A stretch of 64,000 nt of DNA, from NCBI RefSeq assembly GCF_022828475.1, contig NZ_CP059557.1, positions 620,001-684,000 of the forward strand. The letters are read 5' to 3'. This document shows positions 1 to 8,965 of this stretch, in pieces. Position 1 is the stretch's first letter. Each line of letters begins with the position of its first letter. This stretch comes from Saccharopolyspora gloriosae (GTDB lineage: Bacteria > Actinomycetota > Actinomycetes > Mycobacteriales > Pseudonocardiaceae). Below the pieces are notes generated by a model. It did not search any database. It saw only the letters and a list, made by a program, of their open reading frames with translations, and was not told the DNA's origin. The position numbers were made by a program, and so were the translations under genes.

Positions 1-258
1 GGTGAAGGTTCCGTGGACGAGCAGACGCTGCACGGCAAAGGCCCCTCCGTCGTCGCCGGACGGGCCGCGGCTGCAGGCATCCCGGTCATCGCCGTCGCCG
101 GACGCTGCACCCTCACACCGGAACGGTTGCGGGAAGCGGGATTCGCCGACGTCTACGCCCTCAGCGATGTCGAACCCGACCCGCAGCGCTGCATCCGTGA
201 AGCCGCTGCGCTGCTGCCCGTTCTCGCCGAACATGTGGCGTCGAAGTGGCTCAGCTGA
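1..258 (+). CDS. glycerate kinase, C-terminal end (partial)
   Basis: The frame is open from the first base, so the gene begins outside the window; about 85 C-terminal residues are visible. The segment GEGSVDEQTLHGKGPSVVA followed by AAAAGIPVIAVAGR matches the conserved C-terminal part of the GlxK/GarK glycerate kinase family, where the equivalent GEGxxDxQxxxGK motif lies in the active-site cleft. The family phosphorylates D-glycerate with ATP and so feeds glyoxylate and glycerate carbon into lower glycolysis. The stop lies about 140 bp before a family A repeat. The family call rests on the short visible end only. Confidence 0.8.
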   Translation, partial: GEGSVDEQTLHGKGPSVVAGRAAAAGIPVIAVAGRCTLTPERLREAGFADVYALSDVEPDPQRCIREAAALLPVLAEHVASKWLS

Positions 259-397
259 CGGTTCAAGGCTCTCTGGGCGGCCTGCGCAGAGGCCGGGAGG
301 GGAGCGGCTTCTGGCTGCCTTCTGGGCGGTGCGGTCGCGACTTCTCATCGCGAACTCCTGTGGGCGACGTGTTCTGCTCTGATCGGCGAGCGGTGTG

Positions 398-478
398 GAG
401 TGAACGGACCGTTCGTCCAATCCCGTTGGGCGAACGGTCCGTTCACTCGGTTCTGTTGGGCGAACGGTCCGTTCACTC
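398..478. repeat. family A palindromic repeat, copy 1 (three arms)
   Basis: The arm GTGAACGGACCGTTCG is followed by two copies of its reverse complement CGAACGGTCCGTTCAC, so this copy has one left arm and two right arms. Each arm is itself nearly palindromic (AACGGACCGTT). It sits in the 316-bp gap between the glycerate kinase end and the AraC gene, which otherwise contains nothing I can support. Related copies occur at 4142, 4208, 8228, 8347, 8462, 30856 and 39112. Confidence 0.9.
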
Positions 479-574
479 GCTCCGCTCGTGCACCCGATCG
501 GATCGGGCACAGGATGTCGGGTGCCGTGGGGCGGTGTCTTCCTAGCGTGGTGGGCACAACGGAAGGAGACCCCG

Positions 575-1441
575 GTGCTGGAGCAGCTGAACGAGGCCCT
601 GGAGCACATCGAGAGGCACCTCGATCAGACCGTCGAAGCGGCTGAGCTGGCGCGGATCGCGGCGACGTCGGAGTACCACTTCCGGCGGATGTTCTCGGCG
701 CTGTCGGGGATGCCGCTGTCGGAGTACATCCGACGCAGGCGGCTCACCATCGCCGGCGCCGAGGTGCTCGAAGGGAAGCGGACGCTGCTGGACATCGCGG
801 TGCGCTACGGCTACGGCTCCGGCGAGGGGTTCGCGCGGGCGTTCCGCGCGGTGCACGGCGTCGGACCGGGTGAAGCGCGGCGCGACGGTGCCTCGCTGAA
901 TTCGCAGCAGCGGATCTCCTTCCGACTCACCGTTGAAGGGAGCGGCAACATGCGGTACCGGACAGTGGAACGGGACGAGTTCTTCGTGGTCGGCAAGAAG
1001 GCCAGGATTCCGCTCGTGCACCTGGGGATGAACCCGGCGATCGTCGAGCACATCAGGGGGATCGGACAGGACGAGCTGCGGCGCATCGAGGCCCTGTCCG
1101 ATCAGGAACCGGCGGGGATCATCGCGGTCACCGACAACGCCGACGACAGCCGCGAGGAAGGCACGGAACTCGACTACTACCACGGGGTGGTGGCCGGGAA
1201 GGCCGGTCCGGACGACCTCGATTCGCTGCGCGTTCCCGCCGGGACGTGGGCGGTGTTCGAGAGTTCCGGCCCGATGCCGCACTCGATCCAGTACCTGTGG
1301 CGGGACGTGTACACCGAGTGGTTCCCGTCGAATCCGTACCAGAGCCGGCCCGGTCCGCAGCTCCTCCGAACCGTGTTGTCGGAGGACGGCGAGCACGCCG
1401 ACGCCGAGCTGTGGATCGCGGTGGAGCGCACCGGGGCCTGA
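575..1441 (+). CDS. AraC family regulator with GyrI-like effector domain
   Basis: This 288-residue protein has an N-terminal AraC-type double helix-turn-helix (about residues 5-105, with EYHFRRMFSALSGMPLSEYI and DIAVRYGYGSGEGFARAF) and a C-terminal GyrI/SoxS-like small-molecule-binding domain (about 130-288, starting near MRYRTVERDEFFVVGKKAR). This architecture is typical of Rob/BltR-type transcription factors that sense amphipathic or drug-like ligands. I chose the GTG at 575 because GGAAGGAG lies seven bases upstream; an upstream in-frame start would add an uncharacteristic leader. It stands alone between a repeat and a hairpin, so its target is unknown. The family call is secure and the ligand is not. 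Confidence 0.88.
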   Translation: MLEQLNEALEHIERHLDQTVEAAELARIAATSEYHFRRMFSALSGMPLSEYIRRRRLTIAGAEVLEGKRTLLDIAVRYGYGSGEGFARAFRAVHGVGPGEARRDGASLNSQQRISFRLTVEGSGNMRYRTVERDEFFVVGKKARIPLVHLGMNPAIVEHIRGIGQDELRRIEALSDQEPAGIIAVTDNADDSREEGTELDYYHGVVAGKAGPDDLDSLRVPAGTWAVFESSGPMPHSIQYLWRDVYTEWFPSNPYQSRPGPQLLRTVLSEDGEHADAELWIAVERTGA

Positions 1442-1448
1442 CCGGAGG

Positions 1449-1464
1449 ACGGCCGCGCGGCCGT
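1449..1464. other. 16-bp perfect palindrome after the AraC gene
   Basis: The sequence ACGGCCGCGCGGCCGT starts seven bases after the stop codon. It could form a short hairpin or be a binding site. No T-run follows, so terminator function is only a guess. Confidence 0.4.
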
Positions 1465-1614
1465 TCACGGCTCAGCGACCGCCGAAGGGCTGGGGACGGA
1501 TTCCAGCTGTGGAAAACTCGCGCAATTTCCCGAGAAATCGATTGAACCCCACGTCGAGCCACATCGGATTATGAGCCTATGAGCTGGGGGTATGATCGTA
1601 TTTTGGGGAATTCT

Positions 1615-1663
1615 CGGAAAGTCGCCTCCGCAATTCATCGCAAAATTGCGGGGGCGCTTTCCG
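1615..1663. terminator. long hairpin at the end of the tsa operon
   Basis: CGGAAAG plus a 13-base arm (1623-1635) pairs with 1644-1663 around an 8-base loop, giving a roughly 20-bp stem with one bulged T and one mismatch. It lies 16 bp beyond the tsaD stop and faces the AraC gene convergently. No clear U-run follows on either strand, so it may be a bidirectional pause or terminator hairpin. Confidence 0.55.
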
Positions 1664-1678
1664 TAATTGCTGTGGGGG

Positions 1679-2734
1679 TCAGTTCACCACGATGGTGTCG
1701 ACCGGGAGGCCCGGTGCGGCGGACAGGTCCAGGGGTGAGGGCTTCGCGCCGGAGGCGACGACGTGCGCACCGAGGGCGGCGATCATGGCGCCGTTGTCCG
1801 TGCACAGGCGGGGCTTCGGCACGCGCAGCGTGATGCCCGCCGCCGCGCAACGCTCGGCGGCCAGCGCCGACAGCCGCGAATTCGCCGCCACACCACCGGA
1901 AATGACCAGCGTGTCCACGCCGAGGTCCTGCGCGGCGCGCACCGCCTTGAAGGTGAGCACGTCGGCCACGGCCTCCTGGAACGAGGCGCACACGTCGGCG
2001 ACGGGAATCTCCCGGCCCGCCCGCTGCTCGGCTTCCACCCAGCGGGCCACCGCCGTCTTCAACCCGGAGAACGAGAAGTCGTGCCGCGAGTCGCGCGGAC
2101 CGGTCAGCCCGCGCGGGAACGAGATCGCCTTCGGATCGCCCTGCTGAGCCATCTTGTCGATCGGCGGCCCGCCCGGATAAGGCAGGTCGAGGATGCGGGC
2201 GACCTTGTCGTAGGCCTCCCCGGCGGCGTCGTCGATGGTCGAGCCGACCTGGGTGATCCGCTCCGCGATGCCCTCCACCAGCAGCAGCTGGCTGTGCCCG
2301 CCGGAGACCAGCAGTGCCAGGCACCGGTCCGGCAGCGCCCCGTGCTGCAAGGTGTCCACGGCGACGTGCCCGCCGAGGTGGTTCACCCCGTACAGCGGCA
2401 CGTCCAGCGCCACCGAGTAGGCCTTCGCCGCGGCGACTCCGACCATCAGCGCTCCGGCCAGGCCCGGCCCCGCCGTCACCGCAATAGCGTCCACATCGGA
2501 CAGTTCGAGTCCGGATTCGTCCAGCGCCCGCCGCATCGTCGGCGTCATCGCCGCCAGGTGCGCCCGGCTGGCGATCTCCGGCACGACCCCGCCGAAGCGG
2601 GCGTGCTCATCGACGCTGGAGGCGACGGCGTCGGCGAGCAACTCCACCGACCCGTCCGCGCCGAGCCGCACCAGGCCGACGCCGGTCTCGTCGCAGGAAC
2701 TTTCAATGCCGAGCACGATCCGGTCGGTGGTCAC
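1679..2734 (-). CDS. tsaD: tRNA t6A37 threonylcarbamoyltransferase TsaD
   Basis: TsaD transfers the threonylcarbamoyl group from threonylcarbamoyl-AMP to N6 of A37 in ANN-decoding tRNAs, acting in the cytoplasm with TsaB and TsaE. The 351-residue protein has the Kae1/Gcp signature: [14 protein letters not shown] at the N-terminus, metal-binding histidines in ASRAHLAAM and [12 protein letters not shown], and the ATP-site motif [11 protein letters not shown]. Length is normal for the family. It is the last gene of tsaB-rimI-tsaD, and its start overlaps the rimI stop by 4 bp, implying translational coupling. The same order is found in other actinobacteria. Confidence 0.97.
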   Translation of the reverse strand: MTTDRIVLGIESSCDETGVGLVRLGADGSVELLADAVASSVDEHARFGGVVPEIASRAHLAAMTPTMRRALDESGLELSDVDAIAVTAGPGLAGALMVGVAAAKAYSVALDVPLYGVNHLGGHVAVDTLQHGALPDRCLALLVSGGHSQLLLVEGIAERITQVGSTIDDAAGEAYDKVARILDLPYPGGPPIDKMAQQGDPKAISFPRGLTGPRDSRHDFSFSGLKTAVARWVEAEQRAGREIPVADVCASFQEAVADVLTFKAVRAAQDLGVDTLVISGGVAANSRLSALAAERCAAAGITLRVPKPRLCTDNGAMIAALGAHVVASGAKPSPLDLSAAPGLPVDTIVVN

Positions 2735-3225
2735 GACGGACCACCTCCCTCCACGGTGGGGGATTCGGCCGCGGGCCTGCGCATCGTGTGCGCGTCCGCG
2801 CCCGAGGGCTGGTAGTAGCGCTTGCGCAGGCCGACGATCTCGAACCCGTGCTTGCGGTAGAGCGCGATCGCGGGTTCGTTGTCGGTGCGCACTTCGAGGA
2901 ACGTGGTGGCCCGGTGCTCATCGGCGCGCGCGAGCAGCCTGCTCAGCAGCGCGCGGCCCACGCCGTGGCCTTGGTGCGCCGGGTCGACCGCCATCGTGTG
3001 CACCTCGGCGTCCACCTCCGGCGGCCTGCCCGCCAAGGAGAGGCCCGCATAGCCGATCAGGTTCTCGTCGGTGTCGTAGGCGCCGAGGTAGTAGTGCCCG
3101 CGGTCGATCTCGGCCACGAACGACTCCAGCGACCACGGGTCGTCGCCGGGGAACAGGACGTGTTCCAGGTCGACGCAGCGCTTCAGGTCCCTGCGGCGCA
3201 GCTTCGCCACGAAGGGGGCGGTCAT
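2731..3225 (-). CDS. rimI: ribosomal-protein S18-alanine N-acetyltransferase RimI
   Basis: This is a 164-residue GNAT-fold acetyltransferase. The acetyl-CoA loop is visible as QGHGVG within [19 protein letters not shown], followed by the typical ALYRKHGFE strand-helix near residue 125. The family acetylates the N-terminal alanine of S18, and actinobacterial RimI can accept other N-termini. It lies between tsaB and tsaD with 4-bp overlaps on both sides, the standard actinobacterial context, which favours RimI over a generic GNAT. The C-terminal 15 residues are low-complexity and specific to this lineage. Confidence 0.92.
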   Translation of the reverse strand: MTAPFVAKLRRRDLKRCVDLEHVLFPGDDPWSLESFVAEIDRGHYYLGAYDTDENLIGYAGLSLAGRPPEVDAEVHTMAVDPAHQGHGVGRALLSRLLARADEHRATTFLEVRTDNEPAIALYRKHGFEIVGLRKRYYQPSGADAHTMRRPAAESPTVEGGGPS

Positions 3226-3983
3226 GCCGTTCCTCGATCGGGGCTGACCTGCTTGCGCGGCCCCGGCGCGGTGGCGTCCGGCCGCCGCAGGTACATCGGG
3301 ACCGGCGGCGTCGGTTCAGCACCGCTCTGCAGGTCGTGCCGGGCCGCCGCGACCAGGCCGGTCGGCGTGGGGTACTCGATGCCGAGCACGTCGAGCCCGA
3401 AGGTGTCCCGGTGCGGCGCAGCCATCTCGCCGACGGCGAAGTCCAGGTCCAGGCCGTCGATCTCGGCGGGCACGTCGGCGGGCCGGTGCACGTGCGGGCC
3501 GGTGAGCCGTTCCCGGTCGGCGCCGTACGCGGCCCAGTAGACCTCCTTGCGCCGCGCGTCGGTGGCCACGAGCAGCCGCAGTCCGCCGGCGACCGCACCG
3601 GACACGGCGGCACCGGGCTCACCGATGTCGGCGACCACGCCCTGCCCGGCCGCGCTGTCCGGCACGGCGGCGGCGATCGCGTCGAGGCTGCACACCGGGT
3701 GCACCGGCACGTCCAAGGACTGCCCGAGCGCGGCCGCGGTGACCATGCCCGCGCGCAGTCCGGTGAACGGTCCGGGGCCGGAGCCCACAACGATCGCGTC
3801 GGCGTCGGCGAGCCGGTGACCGGCCTCCGCCACGGCCGCCATCAGGTGCGGTGTGAGCAGTTCGCCGTGCGCCCGCGCGTTCACGGTCACGCGTTGCGCG
3901 AGTGGCCTGGGGCCGCCGCCGTCCAAGGCGACCAGGCCAGCGGTGACCGCGGGCGTCGAAGTGTCCAGCGCGATGACGAGCAC
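3222..3983 (-). CDS. tsaB: TsaB, t6A dimerisation/scaffold protein
   Basis: TsaB is the inactive paralogue of TsaD that binds it to form the t6A core. The 253-residue product starts VLVIALDTSTPAVTAG and carries GSGPGPFTGLRAGM, both typical. I chose the GTG at 3983 because family members begin exactly here. No ribosome-binding site precedes it, but TAGTCT (3997-3992) stands 8 nt upstream, consistent with a leaderless mRNA. An in-frame ATG at 4013 would add ten residues. In relatives tsaE and alr lie directly upstream; here a family A repeat and a beta-galactosidase gene occupy that place, so tsaE must be elsewhere. Confidence 0.93.
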   Translation of the reverse strand: MLVIALDTSTPAVTAGLVALDGGGPRPLAQRVTVNARAHGELLTPHLMAAVAEAGHRLADADAIVVGSGPGPFTGLRAGMVTAAALGQSLDVPVHPVCSLDAIAAAVPDSAAGQGVVADIGEPGAAVSGAVAGGLRLLVATDARRKEVYWAAYGADRERLTGPHVHRPADVPAEIDGLDLDFAVGEMAAPHRDTFGLDVLGIEYPTPTGLVAAARHDLQSGAEPTPPVPMYLRRPDATAPGPRKQVSPDRGTA

Positions 3984-4141
3984 AGCGAAATAGACTACGT
4001 CACCCCAGGTCATCGCCGTTTCACGGGTGCTGAGCTGCAGATGCACCCGAACCGCCCCGACGCCGCCGCACCCCGCAGGCCGAACGGCCCCTTCGCTTGC
4101 ACCCACCGGTCGAACGAGACACGCGCCCGGTGCGGCTCGTG

Positions 4142-4191
4142 GAGTGAACGGCCCCTTTGTCCGGTGGGATTGGGCGAACGGGCCGTTCACT
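4142..4191. repeat. family A repeat, copy 2a
   Basis: The left arm GTGAACGGCCC and the right arm GGGCCGTTCAC form a hairpin around a loop containing TTTGTCCGGTGGGATTGGG. The central base pair differs from copy 1 (C-G in place of A-T) on both arms, a compensatory change. Confidence 0.88.
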
Positions 4192-4207
4192 TCGTACGGC
4201 TTGTGGG

Positions 4208-4254
4208 GTGAACGGTCTCTTTGTCCGGTGGGATTGGGCGAACGAACCGTTCAC
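4208..4254. repeat. family A repeat, copy 2b
   Basis: This is a direct neighbour of copy 2a with the same loop sequence. The arms read GTGAACGGTC and GAACCGTTCAC, so the central pair is now T-A. Both copies lie between the tsaB start and the beta-galactosidase stop, in about 280 bp without a gene. Confidence 0.88.
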
Positions 4255-4263
4255 TTCGTGCGG

Positions 4264-7200
4264 TCAGGTCGGGCGGAGGAGGACGGATGTGGTGTGGGGG
4301 ACGTCCGGGCGGATCCGGTACTGGTCCTGGACGGGGACCGGGGTGTCGCCGAGGCCGGTGACGGCTCCGACGTGCAAGGTCACGAACGGGTCCTGGCGGA
4401 GCTGGTGGGCGAAGTCGGTGCGCTCGGTGTTGGAGTGCCGTTCCGCCGCGATCGCCAGATCCTCGCCCGCCACCTGGAGTCCGCCGTCCGGACCGGACAG
4501 CAGCGCCCACGAAGTGTTGATCTTCACCCCGTTGTCCTGCGGTGGCAGGAAGTCGAACCACTGCTCGTCCACCGTCGACGACCAACGCCCGACGGCCTGC
4601 GAGTCGAACCGGTCCGGATACGACTCGCCGGGGCCGCGCCCGTACCAGTCCAGATCGGTGAACGACTCCGGCAACCGCAGCTCGAACCCGACCCGAGGCA
4701 GCCACGGCAGGCCCCTGGTGAGCGGGCCGAACGCCTCCACTGTGTGGTCCAAGGCGACCGCCCCGGAGCCGTCCACGGTGTAGGTCCAGCGGCTGCCGAA
4801 TCCCTCACCGGCTACGTCCGGCGCGGCCGAGCGGGTGTCGACGGTGACCTGAGCCCGGCCGTCCGGCAGCTCGGCGACGTTGAAGCCGAGGACCTCGGTG
4901 ACCAGGCGGTCCAGTCCGGCCGCGCGGAACTTCGCCTCCGGGTCGATGCCGCTCCAGTCGCTCCACTCGTTGCCGGTCGGAGCACGGAACACGTCCAGGT
5001 CCGGACCGGCGACCAGCCGCTCCACCCCGTCGGCGGACATCGAGCTCAACCCGCCCGTCCGCTCGTCGAACGAATAGCGGAAACCCGGCCCGGTCACGGA
5101 ATTCCCGTCCACGGCCACGCGTCCGGCCGTCGAGTCCTCGACGGGAGCGGGCGCCGGTTCGGTGCCGCCCGCGCGCAACTGCTCGGCCGACACGACATGA
5201 CCGGCGGGCAGCCCCGGTGCGTCGACGCGTTGCCGCGCCCGCAACTCCAGGAACCGCTCGGTGTTCCCGGCTTGCGGCAGGTCCAGCTCCACCTGCTTCG
5301 CCGCACCCGCCGGTACCTCGGTGCCGATGCTGCCGCTGGCGAGTTCCTCGCCCGCCTCCACCAGCCGCCAGCTCAGGTCGTACGCCGCGGTGGACAGCAT
5401 GTGGTTCAGGTTGCGCACGGTGAACCGGCCCGGCGCTCCGGCGTCCTCGAACCGCACCGGGGCGTGGCTGTAGGCGAGCTGCGCCAGCTCCGGCTGCGGC
5501 GTCCGGTCCGCGTTGATCAGCCCGTTGGCCAGGAAGTTCGACGCGCCGTAGTCGTGGAAGGTGCCTTCTTCGCGCTCCTCGTCGAAGTTCAGCGCCAGCG
5601 CCGCCTCCCGCGCCGGATCCGCGGCGAGCTCCCCCTCGCTCAGCGCCCGGTCGTAGATCCGCGCCGAATCCACGACGGCGTGCGCGGTGCGGCCCGCGAA
5701 CGCATCCGAATGCTTCTCCTGGTTGCGGCCCACCGACACCGTGTACATGGTGTTCGGCGCGATCTCACCGGAGTACGGCTCCGCCGCGACCTCCTCGCCG
5801 TCGATCAGCAGCCGCACCTGGGAACCGTCGTAGACCCCGGTGAGCCGATGCCACTGCCCCCACCAATCGGAGGGGACCTCGACGCGGGCCGTGTGCCACG
5901 AGTCCTCGCCGTAGACGAAGAACTCGACGTGCTCCGCGTCCGGCATCTGCAACGCCCACTGCTTGTCGCCCTTGGACAGGTACGTGCCGGAACCCTGCCA
6001 GGACAGCGGTTTCACCTGGACGTCCAAGGTGACCGCCTTGCCGGTGATCTCCAGCGCCGGATCCCGGTAGGCCTCCGCCCAATCGTCCAAGCCGGACAAC
6101 TCGACGCCCTGCCCCGAAACGCCGGGAACGGGCTTCGGATTGCCGCCGTAGTGCACCGGAACGTCGTTGCCCGAGGAGTCCGGCGCGACCCGCAGCGGCC
6201 GGACCAAGCCCTGATCGACCCAGTCCCACACGAAGCCGCCCTGCAACGAGGGATCCTCCCGGATGGTGCGCCACATGTCCTCGTAGTGCCCGAGGCTGTT
6301 GCCCATCGCGTGCAGCCATTCGCCCATCACGACGGGCTTCGTCGTCCGCTCCGCGATCTCGCGCAGATGTTTCGGCGACGGGTAGCGCGGTCCCCACACG
6401 TCGGCGAACGGCGCATCACCGTCGGGCGAGTTGGACTGGTGGTACAGCGGCCGCGTCGGATCGGTGGCGCGCGCGTGCTCCGCCATCGCGTAGTGCGCGG
6501 CGCCGAGACCGGCCTCGTTGCCGGTGTCCCACAAGATCACGCTCGGGTGGTTCTTGTCCCGCTCCAGCAGCGCCTCGAAGCGATCCGCGAACGCCGCCTG
6601 CCACTCCGGGCGGTCGGCGAGGCAGTCCTGATCGCCGGTCGCCGTGCAGTCCTCGCGGTAGTGCGTCTCGATGTCGACCTCATCGGCCAGCAGCAGACCG
6701 CTCGCGTCCGCCAGCCGGTACCAGTACGGATCGTTCGGGTAGTGCGAAGTGCGGACCGCGTTGATGTTGTGCTGCCGCATCAGCGACACGTCCTCGCGCT
6801 GGCGATCTCGGCTCACCGCGCGGCCCGTCCGCGGATCGTGCTCATGCCGGTTCACGCCGCGCAGATCGACGGGTTTTCCGTTGAGCAGCAACTGTTCGTC
6901 GCGCACCTCGACCTCGCGGAACCCGACGGGCTGCTGCGTCGTGTGCACGATCCGGCCCTGCGCGTCCGCGAGCTGCACGACGGCGGTGTAGACGTCCGGT
7001 GTTTCGTCGCTCCACAACCGGGGCGAACGAATGTCGCGGCTCAGCTCCACCGAGGTGCCCGGCCCGGTGACGTCCACACGCTGCGCGAAGCGGTCCACCT
7101 CGCGACCCTCCGGATCGTGCAGCGCGACCCGCACGTCGTGCGTGCCCGCCGAACCTGCGTCGTTGCGCACGTCCACTCCGAGCCGCAGCGTCGCGTCGGG

Positions 7201-8049
7201 GTCGTCCAGTTCGGTGCGGACCGTGACGTCCTCCAGGTGCGTGCGCGGCACGCTGTAGAGGTGCGCGTCGCGGAAGATCCCGGACAAGTGCCAGAAGTCC
7301 ATGTTCTCCAGGTAGCTGCCCGAACCCCAGCGGTGCACCTGCACGGCGATCGTGTTGCGGCCCTTCGTGAGGTGGTCGGTCACGTCGAACTCCGCCGGGG
7401 TGTAACCGCCCTGGTCGTAGCCCACGTAGCGGCCGTTGACCCAGACGAACCAGCCGCTGGTCGCGCCCTCGAAGCGCAGCAGCTGCCGCCTGCCGTCCCA
7501 GTCGTCGGGGATGTCGAACTCGCGCACGTAGGCACCGGTCGGGTTCACGTCGTCCGGCACGTTCGGCGGATCGTAGGGCGCGACCTCCGACGGCACGTTC
7601 CGGTAGATCGGACGGTCGTGGCCCTGCTGCTGCCACACGCCCGGCACCGCGATCTCCGGCCAGTCCGCGCGGCCGTGCTGCCAGCCGGCGGGCAGGTCGC
7701 GGTGGTGCTCGGCGTAGCCGAAGTGCCACTGGCCGTTCAACGGCAGCGTCCACGGCGTCGGCTCATCCGCGGGTGCGTCGAGGTCGTGGCGGGCGGCCCG
7801 CAACGCCTGTTCCGCGTCGGCGTAGGGGCGCAGCAGCGCGTGCGGACGTTCCTGGTTCTCGCCGGTGCGGCCGGGATCGTCGAGGTACGACTCGATCGCG
7901 GCCGGATCGCTCGGGCCGTCCACCGGCGCGGCGTGCGCGGGCGGGCTCAGCAGGCCCGCCACGACGAGCAGCGCGGCCAGCGGCGTCAGCGACCGGATGC
8001 GAGCCGACGTTCCTGCCGGGATGAGCTGGGGGTGACGCACGGACCGCAT
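4264..8049 (-). CDS. secreted GH2 beta-galactosidase with LamG-like insert
   Basis: This 1261-residue enzyme should hydrolyse terminal beta-galactosides outside the cell. An N-terminal signal peptide (SLTPLAALLVVAGLLSPPAHA) is followed by the GH2 sugar-binding and Ig-like domains (about residues 90-350) and the TIM barrel. The acid/base Glu is in WDTGNEAGLG (about 508) and the nucleophile in VVMGEWLHAMG (about 575). A concanavalin/LamG-like module (about 656-810, with LTGVYDGSQVRLLIDGEEV) is inserted before the C-terminal LacZ small-chain domain (about 985-1260, WYGRGPGESYPDR). GGAGGG precedes the ATG. The gene stands alone where tsaE/alr usually lie, suggesting insertion. Substrate is not certain: related enzymes act on plant or arabinogalactan side chains. 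Confidence 0.93.
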   Translation of the reverse strand: MRSVRHPQLIPAGTSARIRSLTPLAALLVVAGLLSPPAHAAPVDGPSDPAAIESYLDDPGRTGENQERPHALLRPYADAEQALRAARHDLDAPADEPTPWTLPLNGQWHFGYAEHHRDLPAGWQHGRADWPEIAVPGVWQQQGHDRPIYRNVPSEVAPYDPPNVPDDVNPTGAYVREFDIPDDWDGRRQLLRFEGATSGWFVWVNGRYVGYDQGGYTPAEFDVTDHLTKGRNTIAVQVHRWGSGSYLENMDFWHLSGIFRDAHLYSVPRTHLEDVTVRTELDDPDATLRLGVDVRNDAGSAGTHDVRVALHDPEGREVDRFAQRVDVTGPGTSVELSRDIRSPRLWSDETPDVYTAVVQLADAQGRIVHTTQQPVGFREVEVRDEQLLLNGKPVDLRGVNRHEHDPRTGRAVSRDRQREDVSLMRQHNINAVRTSHYPNDPYWYRLADASGLLLADEVDIETHYREDCTATGDQDCLADRPEWQAAFADRFEALLERDKNHPSVILWDTGNEAGLGAAHYAMAEHARATDPTRPLYHQSNSPDGDAPFADVWGPRYPSPKHLREIAERTTKPVVMGEWLHAMGNSLGHYEDMWRTIREDPSLQGGFVWDWVDQGLVRPLRVAPDSSGNDVPVHYGGNPKPVPGVSGQGVELSGLDDWAEAYRDPALEITGKAVTLDVQVKPLSWQGSGTYLSKGDKQWALQMPDAEHVEFFVYGEDSWHTARVEVPSDWWGQWHRLTGVYDGSQVRLLIDGEEVAAEPYSGEIAPNTMYTVSVGRNQEKHSDAFAGRTAHAVVDSARIYDRALSEGELAADPAREAALALNFDEEREEGTFHDYGASNFLANGLINADRTPQPELAQLAYSHAPVRFEDAGAPGRFTVRNLNHMLSTAAYDLSWRLVEAGEELASGSIGTEVPAGAAKQVELDLPQAGNTERFLELRARQRVDAPGLPAGHVVSAEQLRAGGTEPAPAPVEDSTAGRVAVDGNSVTGPGFRYSFDERTGGLSSMSADGVERLVAGPDLDVFRAPTGNEWSDWSGIDPEAKFRAAGLDRLVTEVLGFNVAELPDGRAQVTVDTRSAAPDVAGEGFGSRWTYTVDGSGAVALDHTVEAFGPLTRGLPWLPRVGFELRLPESFTDLDWYGRGPGESYPDRFDSQAVGRWSSTVDEQWFDFLPPQDNGVKINTSWALLSGPDGGLQVAGEDLAIAAERHSNTERTDFAHQLRQDPFVTLHVGAVTGLGDTPVPVQDQYRIRPDVPHTTSVLLRPT

Positions 8050-8227
8050 GAGCCCTCCGTTGGTGCCCGATGCTTCGTGTGTTCTGTTGTTGAAAGCTGT
8101 GCCTTCCGGGGAGATCTTGGCCGTTTCCCGGCAAACCGGTCAACGCCCGCAGGTGATCTCCGCCCGAACAGCCCAGCTCCGCCGAACAGCCCAGCTCACC
8201 GGGTTTGCCGCGCACCGCCAGCGATCG

Positions 8228-8280
8228 GAGTGAACGGACCGTTCGTCCAACAGCACTGGTCGAACGGTCCGTTCACTCCA
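8228..8280. repeat. family A repeat, copy 3
   Basis: Arms GTGAACGGACCGTTCG and CGAACGGTCCGTTCAC are separated by a short variable loop. This is the first of three copies within the 480-bp gap between the beta-galactosidase start and the thioesterase stop. Confidence 0.9.
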
Positions 8281-8346
8281 GGAGAGCCGCCCCCGGATGC
8301 AGTCGCGCTCGGGCGAGTCGGCGGTTCCGGTGCGGGAGGGGAGTGG

Positions 8347-8396
8347 GTGAACAGACCGTTCGCCCAATAGGACTGGTCGAACGGTCCGTTCACTCC
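8347..8396. repeat. family A repeat, copy 4
   Basis: Left arm GTGAACAGACCGTTCG carries one change (G to A) relative to the right arm CGAACGGTCCGTTCAC, so the stem has one mismatch. Same gap as copies 3 and 5. Confidence 0.88.
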
Positions 8397-8461
8397 ACAA
8401 AAAATCGCCCTCGAACGTCGTGGTGCTCGGGTGAGTCGGCAGTCGATCGCGGGGCGGGAAC

Positions 8462-8512
8462 GAGTGAACGGACCGTTCGACCAAGGGGATTGGGCGAACG
8501 GTCCGTTCACTC
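8462..8512. repeat. family A repeat, copy 5
   Basis: Arms GTGAACGGACCGTTCG and CGAACGGTCCGTTCAC, ending 19 bp before the thioesterase stop codon at 8531. Its position there would also suit a terminator for the carnitine operon. The remainder of the 8050-8530 gap holds no supported gene. Confidence 0.9.
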
Positions 8513-8530
8513 CGAAAAGACGCCCCCGCC

Positions 8531-8965
8531 TCAGCCGATGGCGCGGCCCGCGTAAGACGGGGCCGCTTCGGTGGCGGCGGTGATCCGCCCCGCCACCTCT
8601 TCCGGGAACGGGACGGCCTGACTCGCCGCCGAATCCACGTGCAGCGCCAGCAGTTCCTCGGTCGACACCAACGTCCCGTCCACCGTCATCTCGTGGCACA
8701 GCACGAGCTTCTTCGCCCCGCCGCCGACGATGCGGGAGGTGACGACCAGCTCCGCGTCCGGCCCCACCTCCCGCAGGTACCGGACGTGCGCCTCAACGGT
8801 GTACAGCGAGCGGCCGGTCCGGGTGCGGTACTGCGCGTCCAAACCGAGCCGGTCCATCACCGCGTCGGTGGCGAACCCGAACACCAGCACGTAGTACGCC
8901 TCGCTGAGGTGCCCGTTGTAGTCGATCCACTCCGGCCGGACCCGCTGCCGGAACTCGCCGCTCAC
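8531..8965 (-). CDS. hotdog thioesterase, probable betainyl-CoA thioesterase
   Basis: The 144-residue product is a 4HBT-type hotdog thioesterase; VRPEWIDYNGHLSEAYYV contains the usual Asp near the N-terminus, and TVEAHVRYLREV and CHEMTVDGTLV are typical strands. It overlaps the carnitine dehydrogenase gene by 4 bp and ends the operon. In Pseudomonas carnitine degradation a thioesterase (CdhB) hydrolyses betainyl-CoA to glycine betaine after the dehydrocarnitine-cleaving enzyme acts; I infer the same role from the three-gene context. Sequence alone would only support a generic acyl-CoA thioesterase. Confidence 0.82.
   Translation of the reverse strand: MSGEFRQRVRPEWIDYNGHLSEAYYVLVFGFATDAVMDRLGLDAQYRTRTGRSLYTVEAHVRYLREVGPDAELVVTSRIVGGGAKKLVLCHEMTVDGTLVSTEELLALHVDSAASQAVPFPEEVAGRITAATEAAPSYAGRAIG

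Noticed and set aside
4027..8370. A 1447-codon open frame on the plus strand opposite the beta-galactosidase gene
   Set aside because: It is the complement of a well-supported GH2 gene; very high GC leaves antisense frames open, and the product has no domain, only Arg/Val/His-rich sequence.
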